Below are positions 51,078 to 56,036 of a stretch of DNA of 56,036 nt, in pieces. The position numbers and the translations under genes were made by a program. The notes under the pieces were generated by a model that had not been told where the DNA came from, did no database searches, and worked only from the letters and a program-made list of their open reading frames with translations. The number at the start of each line of letters is the position of its first letter. Positions within the stretch are counted from its first letter, which is position 1. The stretch comes from an uncultured Anaerolineaceae bacterium (GTDB taxonomy: Bacteria; Chloroflexota; Anaerolineae; Anaerolineales; Anaerolineaceae): positions 1 to 56,036 of the forward strand of contig CAKMKJ010000032.1 of assembly GCA_927443345.1 (NCBI GenBank), read 5' to 3'.

Positions 51078-52073
51078 TTATGCCGCTTCTTTTTTGGAGC
51101 GGTATGTGTAACTTGCAACTGCCAAAACAATAATGGCACCACGCAAAACAGTCTTTAAGTATGGATTCATACCTAATTGATTAAAAACTGTATCGAGAAC
51201 GCCGAAGATTAAGACGCCAGCAAGAGTGCCCCATACACCCCCTTTACCACCAGCCAGTGCAGTTCCGCCAACCACTGAAGTTGCAATAGATTCAAGGTCA
51301 TAAAGCCCGTCAGGACCAACCCAGGGTGCGCCTGATTGCAGGCGGCTGACAAGGAATAAACCGGTTAACACTGCAGACATGCTGCAAAGGATGTGTGCGC
51401 CGATCACCACCCGATCAGTACGCAAACCAGAAAGGCGACCGACTTCAACATTTCCACCAACACCGTAGAGATGCGCTCCAAATTTTGTGCGATTTAATAA
51501 GAACCAGCCCGCGAAAACGACCAAGATCAATACAATGATCGCAACCGGTATTGGACCAAGCGTTGAATAACCAAAGAATTGAAAACTTTTCGGAACACTT
51601 CCGGTATAGTTTGAAAAAGTGGCATTGATGATGCCTTTAATAATCAGACTGGTCCCTAGTGTCGCGATAAAGGAGTTAATTCTTAATTTTGTGATGATCA
51701 ACCCATTAATTAGGCCGATTAAAATACCGATTCCAAAAACCACCAAAATTGCCAATGGCACATTCTCTGTTTTACCTTGCATGATGTAAGAAGACATCAC
51801 TGCTGTGATACTGATGGTGTAAGCAACTGAAAGGTCAATTGAAGCACCCACAATAACAAGGGTCTGCCCTACTGCCACAATACCAAGTGCCACCGAACGG
51901 ACGATGATGTTCAATAAGATGGCTTGATTGGTAAAAATCTGCCCGTCAGAAAATATTTGGTCTAAAATACCGCCGCCTAAAAAGATCACCACAAGAAAGT
52001 AATAAACTGGCGGTATGTTAACATGTCGCATGAATCGTTTGAAACGGTTTTCAGAAATGGAGGTAGTGGTCAT
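51078..52073 (-). CDS. CUT2 sugar ABC permease 2 (RbsC family)
   Basis: 331 residues with the same architecture: IVGASIDLSVAYTISITA, GVGGNVEVGRLSGLRTDR and GGTALAGGKGGVWGTL. I start at ATG 52073 because AGGAAAGGA lies just upstream and the ATPase stop (52075-52077) is only one base away; an ATG nine codons earlier would overlap the ATPase gene without a ribosome site. Confidence 0.92.
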   Translation of the reverse strand: MTTTSISENRFKRFMRHVNIPPVYYFLVVIFLGGGILDQIFSDGQIFTNQAILLNIIVRSVALGIVAVGQTLVIVGASIDLSVAYTISITAVMSSYIMQGKTENVPLAILVVFGIGILIGLINGLIITKLRINSFIATLGTSLIIKGIINATFSNYTGSVPKSFQFFGYSTLGPIPVAIIVLILVVFAGWFLLNRTKFGAHLYGVGGNVEVGRLSGLRTDRVVIGAHILCSMSAVLTGLFLVSRLQSGAPWVGPDGLYDLESIATSVVGGTALAGGKGGVWGTLAGVLIFGVLDTVFNQLGMNPYLKTVLRGAIIVLAVASYTYRSKKEAA

Positions 52074-52074
52074 G

Positions 52075-53661
52075 TTATTCCTTTCCTGCAGCAGAAACAC
52101 TTTGTGGTTCTTTAATATGTTTGCCGCCTGTAGCCATCAACATAATTTCAGGTTCACTTGATTTCGCGGGAAGTTCTCCCTCAATATGACCATCCCACAT
52201 GACCAAAACACGATCGCTCATGCCGATAATCTCAGGCAGTTCTGAAGAGATCATCAAAACGGCAATCCCTTTCTTGGTTAAATCACGAATCATGTCATGA
52301 ATGCTTGCCTTTGCTTCAACGTCAATACCACGGGTCGGTTCATCAAAAATAAAAATGTCAGCATCTGAAGCAAGCCATTTCGCGAGAACAACTTTTTGTT
52401 GATTGCCACCGCTTAGATATTGAACTTCACGGTCATAGGAATCTGTTCTGACATCTACTTGTTTGCCAAGATTAGGAACTAAATTTTTGGTTTTTCGAAT
52501 ACCATTTTTGAAAATAGGTCCAAAGACAAACTGAATTGCGCGTACTGTGAGCAGCATATTGTCTCGGATCGGCTGCTTGGGCAGAATCCCCTCAGACTTA
52601 CGATCTTCAGTCACAAAACCAATGCGATTCTTGATGGCTGTGGCCGGGTTCTTGATGATCATGGCTTTGCCGCGAAGTTCAACTGAGCCTGTGGTAAAGG
52701 GCTCTACACCAAAAACAGCTTGCGCCATTTCGGTTCGGCCGGAGCCCTGAAGTCCTGCGATGCCCAAGACTTCGCCCTTGCGAAGTTCAAAACTGATATC
52801 TTTCAGGAATTTATTGGAAGCGTTGGTGACCTTCAGCACAACTTCGCCAAAATCTTCAGGTTTTCCAAGCGGCGGGAAGTAATGATCCAAAGAACGACCA
52901 ACCATCATGTGAACCACATCCTCAGGTTTGACTTCGGTGACATTTACCGTTCCGACGAGCTGTCCATCTTTGAGCACAGTGATCTTTTCAGCAAAGTCAA
53001 AAACCTCAACCAACCGATGAGAAATAAAGATCACAGCCATGCCGTTTTCTTTCAATTTAACTACAAGGTCTAGCAACAATTTGACTTCTGTATAGGTCAA
53101 AGCTGCGGTAGGTTCATCCATAATCAGAACTTTTGCGTTAAATGAAATGGCCTTGGCGATTTCAACAAGCTGCTGTTCTGCCACCGACAGACTGCTGACC
53201 ATTGCCGTCGGAGAAATCATTTTTTCTACGCCAATCTCTCTCAACAGGTCTTCAGCATCTTTGTTCATTTTCCGAATATCAATAATGCCAAATTTCGATG
53301 GCTCACGGCCAAGGAAAATATTGTAGGCAACGGTACGATCTGGCAGTAGATTAAACTCCTGGTAAATAATCGTGATGCCTTTGTGTTGTGCCTGCTGCGG
53401 ATGTGAAAATGTAACTTTTTCGCCTTTCAAAAGGATACTGCCAGTGTCAGGAATGTAAGCTCCCGCCAGGATTTTCATCAAGGTGGATTTTCCGGCGCCA
53501 TTTTCTCCGACCACTGCGTGAATTTCGCCCGGCATAAACTTTAGCGAAACATTATCCAAAGCGACAACACCCGGAAAACGTTTGCTGATACTTTGAACTT
53601 CCAAGAGCGGTTCAATTCGGTTGGCTGTCTTTTCGTCTTTTTGTTTCTGTTCTTCTGTCAT
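52075..53661 (-). CDS. CUT2 sugar ABC ATPase (RbsA/XylG family)
   Basis: 528 residues, two fused ATP-binding domains: Walker A GENGAGKST and LIMDEPTAALTYTE in the first, GLQGSGRTE, LSGGNQQK and FIFDEPTRGIDVE in the second. Energises import with the two permeases. A ~15-residue charged extension stands before the first strand. GAGG before ATG; 27 bases after the epimerase gene. Confidence 0.95.
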   Translation of the reverse strand: MTEEQKQKDEKTANRIEPLLEVQSISKRFPGVVALDNVSLKFMPGEIHAVVGENGAGKSTLMKILAGAYIPDTGSILLKGEKVTFSHPQQAQHKGITIIYQEFNLLPDRTVAYNIFLGREPSKFGIIDIRKMNKDAEDLLREIGVEKMISPTAMVSSLSVAEQQLVEIAKAISFNAKVLIMDEPTAALTYTEVKLLLDLVVKLKENGMAVIFISHRLVEVFDFAEKITVLKDGQLVGTVNVTEVKPEDVVHMMVGRSLDHYFPPLGKPEDFGEVVLKVTNASNKFLKDISFELRKGEVLGIAGLQGSGRTEMAQAVFGVEPFTTGSVELRGKAMIIKNPATAIKNRIGFVTEDRKSEGILPKQPIRDNMLLTVRAIQFVFGPIFKNGIRKTKNLVPNLGKQVDVRTDSYDREVQYLSGGNQQKVVLAKWLASDADIFIFDEPTRGIDVEAKASIHDMIRDLTKKGIAVLMISSELPEIIGMSDRVLVMWDGHIEGELPAKSSEPEIMLMATGGKHIKEPQSVSAAGKE

Positions 53662-53688
53662 ATTAACCTCATTAAATTAAGGTGTCGC

Positions 53689-54537
53689 TCATGCAAGAAT
53701 TGCTTTTAAAAATTTCAAACCTTGTGATGCAATCGCATCCTGACTTGGGGCAATTTCTCTCCAGATACATACTGCTCGAGCAATCTCTTTAACTTGAGAA
53801 GTAAATGACTCAATCACAACAGGCCCGTCATACTTCGCTTCTTTCAAGGCCCGTGCAACTTCATTCCAATGCACCTGTCCGGTGCCCGGTATTCCGCGAT
53901 CGTTTTCGCAGGCGTGAAAGTGAAATATTCGATCGCCCGCTATAAGGATGGCCTTGGCACTGTCTTTTTCTTCCAGATGCATATGGAAGGTATCCAGATG
54001 GAAACCAACGTTTTTGCGGCCAACATCTAAAATAAATTGCATGCCCTGTGATACTACGTTGATCATGTCAGTTTCAAAGCGATTTAAGGGCTCAAAAGCG
54101 AGTTTGATGTTTTTGGGCGCTGCATAATCAGCCATTTCAGCGATCCCTGCCACGGCCAAAGCCCATTCAGCCTTTCGATCTTCGACTGATTCATAATGCG
54201 CTTTGCCCACAGAAGAATACATTGGGCCGCATACAACCGAAGCGCCAATTTGGTTTGCCGCATCAATTAACCAGCGGATGTATGTTTTGGCTTTTTCGCG
54301 AATTGTCGGTTCATTGCTGCATATATTCCGATCTGGCCCAAAAGCGCCACAAATAACACTTTGCAGACCATTCTGATCAAGAATTTGTTTGGCGGCTTGG
54401 ATATCAATTAACGATGGATTTTCAACAGAAATCTCAAATACGTCGTAACCCATTGATTTCACTTTGGGCGCTAATTCTCTGATCGCATCCGTTGTGCAGG
54501 GTGATACCCAGACAAAACTATTAACTCCAAAATTCAT
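53689..54537 (-). CDS. Ketose 3-epimerase-like (D-tagatose/D-psicose 3-epimerase family)
   Basis: 282-residue TIM barrel with the full pattern of the tagatose/psicose/L-ribulose 3-epimerases: metal-binding Glu in LAFEPLNRFETD, Asp in HLDTFHMHLEE, His in FHFHACENDRGIPGTG and Glu in VVIESF. Interconverts ketoses at C3 by Mn2+/Co2+-assisted proton transfer. Length matches (280-290). Directly after the ROK regulator (15-base gap), hence likely the first enzyme of the pathway whose sugar the ABC system imports; a rare ketose is the best guess. Confidence 0.85.
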   Translation of the reverse strand: MNFGVNSFVWVSPCTTDAIRELAPKVKSMGYDVFEISVENPSLIDIQAAKQILDQNGLQSVICGAFGPDRNICSNEPTIREKAKTYIRWLIDAANQIGASVVCGPMYSSVGKAHYESVEDRKAEWALAVAGIAEMADYAAPKNIKLAFEPLNRFETDMINVVSQGMQFILDVGRKNVGFHLDTFHMHLEEKDSAKAILIAGDRIFHFHACENDRGIPGTGQVHWNEVARALKEAKYDGPVVIESFTSQVKEIARAVCIWREIAPSQDAIASQGLKFLKAILA

Positions 54538-54552
54538 TCAAATACTCCTCAA

Positions 54553-55860
54553 TTACTCTTTATCACCACTGCTTGTGATTTGAGTAAACATATAATCCAT
54601 GGCTAAATTAATCGCACCAATTACACCGGCATTGGGACCAATGTCCGAAAAAACGATATGCAGATCTTTTGTAGCCAGAGGTAATGATCGATGAAGAACT
54701 GCCTGCCGAATTGAGGACAGGAACAAATTTCCGAGATTAGCCACTCCGCCGCCGATGACAACCATGGCTGGGTTAAAGAAATTGACCAGCCCGGCCAAAA
54801 CATCACCTATCGCCTGGCCGCTTTCACGAATGGATTCAATAGCGTAGGCATCACCTTCACGAGCGGCTGCGCCAACATCTTCAGAACTTAGTGCTTGACC
54901 ATTTTCTTCATAGAGCTTTAACAAGATGGGGCTTTTGCCTGCCTGTGCAGCGGTCAAACAACGTTCAGCAATTGCAGGTCCGGCTGCCACTGCTTCAAGA
55001 CAGCCTTTGTTACCGCAATGACACATCGGACCAAATTTATTGACGCCGATATGCCCAATATCTCCTGCGCATCCGTTTGTGCCGCGATAGATATTGCCTT
55101 CACACAAAATTCCTGCACCAATACCTGTGCCTATTTTTATAAAAATCAGGTTGTCGACACCTTTGCCTGCACCCTGGTACGTTTCACCTAAAGCCATCAC
55201 ATTGACATCATTATCAACGACCACATTGGCAGTCGGGAACCACTGCTGAACAGTTTGAATGATCGGATACCGATCCCAACCAGGCATGATGGGAGGAGAT
55301 ACAAGGGTGCCAGCCGAAAAATCAACCGGCCCCGGAACGCCGATGCCGATACCGTGAAGATTTGCGGCATCTAAATGATTATCTTGCAGCATTTTTTCAA
55401 TTAGCGAACACACCCTGCCCAACACCTTTATGGGACCATTTTTCACCTGGGCAGTTTCGCCATACCGATGCAGCAACTTGCCTGAATAATCTGAAATGCC
55501 AATATCGATGCTGGTGGCACCAATATCCACGCCCACCACCAGGCCGAGTTTTCCATTCAGGCTGTAAGTTTTTGAGTGTCTCCCACCGGTGTATTCTTTG
55601 CTTTGATTGGAGATTATGATTTTCTTAGCTAAAAGTGAATCAATACAGCCTGTAATTTTCGATCGTGAATAAGTGGTGGAATTCGATAAATCGGCTTTTG
55701 AGAATTCACTGTACTTGCGGATTAAGTCAATAATCTCTTTTTCAGAATCAGTGATAAATTGCCTGTTTGGCAAAGACTCAGCTAGATATAACCACTCTGG
55801 CATATCGAGGGACGTAAAAGTCCGGATCTTCTTCGGCAATCTAGCTTGACCGTTACCCAT
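54553..55860 (-). CDS. ROK-family transcriptional regulator (NagC/XylR type)
   Basis: 435 residues: winged helix-turn-helix (about 38-90; KADLSNSTTYSRSKITGCID) followed by a ROK sugar-kinase-like domain with GVDIGATSIDIGI phosphate motif, EXGH-type substrate region (CAGDIGHIGV) and the zinc motif CHCGNKGCLE. Regulators of this type release DNA when a sugar binds. A lead segment of ~30 residues before the helix-turn-helix is longer than usual. First gene of the minus-strand cluster; likely controls the epimerase, ABC transporter and downstream sugar genes. Confidence 0.92.
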   Translation of the reverse strand: MGNGQARLPKKIRTFTSLDMPEWLYLAESLPNRQFITDSEKEIIDLIRKYSEFSKADLSNSTTYSRSKITGCIDSLLAKKIIISNQSKEYTGGRHSKTYSLNGKLGLVVGVDIGATSIDIGISDYSGKLLHRYGETAQVKNGPIKVLGRVCSLIEKMLQDNHLDAANLHGIGIGVPGPVDFSAGTLVSPPIMPGWDRYPIIQTVQQWFPTANVVVDNDVNVMALGETYQGAGKGVDNLIFIKIGTGIGAGILCEGNIYRGTNGCAGDIGHIGVNKFGPMCHCGNKGCLEAVAAGPAIAERCLTAAQAGKSPILLKLYEENGQALSSEDVGAAAREGDAYAIESIRESGQAIGDVLAGLVNFFNPAMVVIGGGVANLGNLFLSSIRQAVLHRSLPLATKDLHIVFSDIGPNAGVIGAINLAMDYMFTQITSSGDKE

Positions 55861-56036
55861 TAATGATCTGTCTCTCTTTTATGGCAAATTTTTGTCAAAA
55901 AGCATAAAACAAAACTTAAGGACACCCTAAAAACAAAACTGTTTTTGGGCTGGTTCACTAATTCAATTTATTTAGTTGTTTAACCGGACGGTTAGTCCGA
56001 AGAAGTGACAGGTAATTACATGATTACATTGCATTA
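55861..56036. other. Upstream region of the ROK operon
   Basis: Contains a hairpin CCC-t-AAAAACA / TGTTTTT-GGG (55925-55949) and a short dyad CGGAC-GGTTA-GTCCG (55985-55999) that could be an operator. A TTGACA exists on the minus strand (near 55893) but I find no matching -10 box. No gene seen. Confidence 0.4.

Overview
The window looks like a chromosomal piece of an uncultured Chloroflexota (Anaerolineae-like) bacterium. This is inferred from gene style and not proven: three ABC solute-binding lipoproteins carry an (M/L)(S/A)AC-A-P lipobox followed by an Ala/Pro/Glu/Thr-rich linker, there are several sugar ABC operons with long Shine-Dalgarno (SD) sequences, and the E1 of the 2-oxoacid dehydrogenase is fused. 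No RNA genes, CRISPR arrays or insertion sequences were seen.

Layout. 1-7.9 kb (minus): a LacI-controlled sugar uptake operon (lacI, solute-binding protein, two permeases with unusual extra domains, an unrecognised GT-B-like protein, and a GPH-type sugar symporter cut by the window edge). 8.3-25.4 kb: a bacterial microcompartment (BMC) locus with two divergent arms. The left arm holds a class II aldolase and a SorC-type regulator (plus), converging on a minus-strand operon of ribose-type ABC transporter, mtnK-like kinase and mtnA-like isomerase. The right arm (plus) encodes three BMC-P vertex proteins, a CoA-acylating aldehyde dehydrogenase, BMC-H, BMC-T, a small EutQ-N-like protein, a two-subunit transketolase, a RuBisCO-like protein and a solute-binding-protein fold with no signal peptide. 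25.7-30.9 kb (minus): a 2-oxoacid dehydrogenase complex (fused E1, E2, E3). 31.1-39.0 kb (plus): a molybdenum hydroxylase (three subunits), a PHP/CehA-like protein and a GH38 alpha-mannosidase. 39.0-44.4 kb: gluconokinase, a broken low-molecular-weight phosphatase, malic enzyme, two-subunit class I fumarase and mannose-6-phosphate isomerase. 44.5-55.9 kb (minus): a ROK-controlled sugar operon with an ABC importer, four TIM-barrel sugar isomerase/epimerase-like proteins and a Gfo/Idh/MocA oxidoreductase.

How the BMC locus may work (inference). A ribose-like sugar (5-methylthioribose or 5-deoxyribose, the by-products of SAM chemistry) is imported, phosphorylated at C1 by the MtnK homologue and isomerised by the MtnA homologue to a 5-substituted ribulose-1-phosphate. 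The aldolase, which carries an N-terminal module shared with a small protein of the shell operon, would split it inside the compartment into DHAP and a volatile aldehyde (acetaldehyde or methylthioacetaldehyde), which the encapsulated dehydrogenase would turn into an acyl-CoA. This is the DHAP shunt placed in a BMC. The RuBisCO-like protein and split transketolase suggest a second branch through a 1-substituted xylulose-5-phosphate. A common inverted-repeat operator (GTTC-N6-GAAC core) in the promoters of all three transcription units ties them into one regulon, most likely under the SorC-type protein.

A second unexpected signal is that up to three genes seem to start at ATC codons placed at good distance from strong SD sequences; the clearest is the small BMC protein at 19943.
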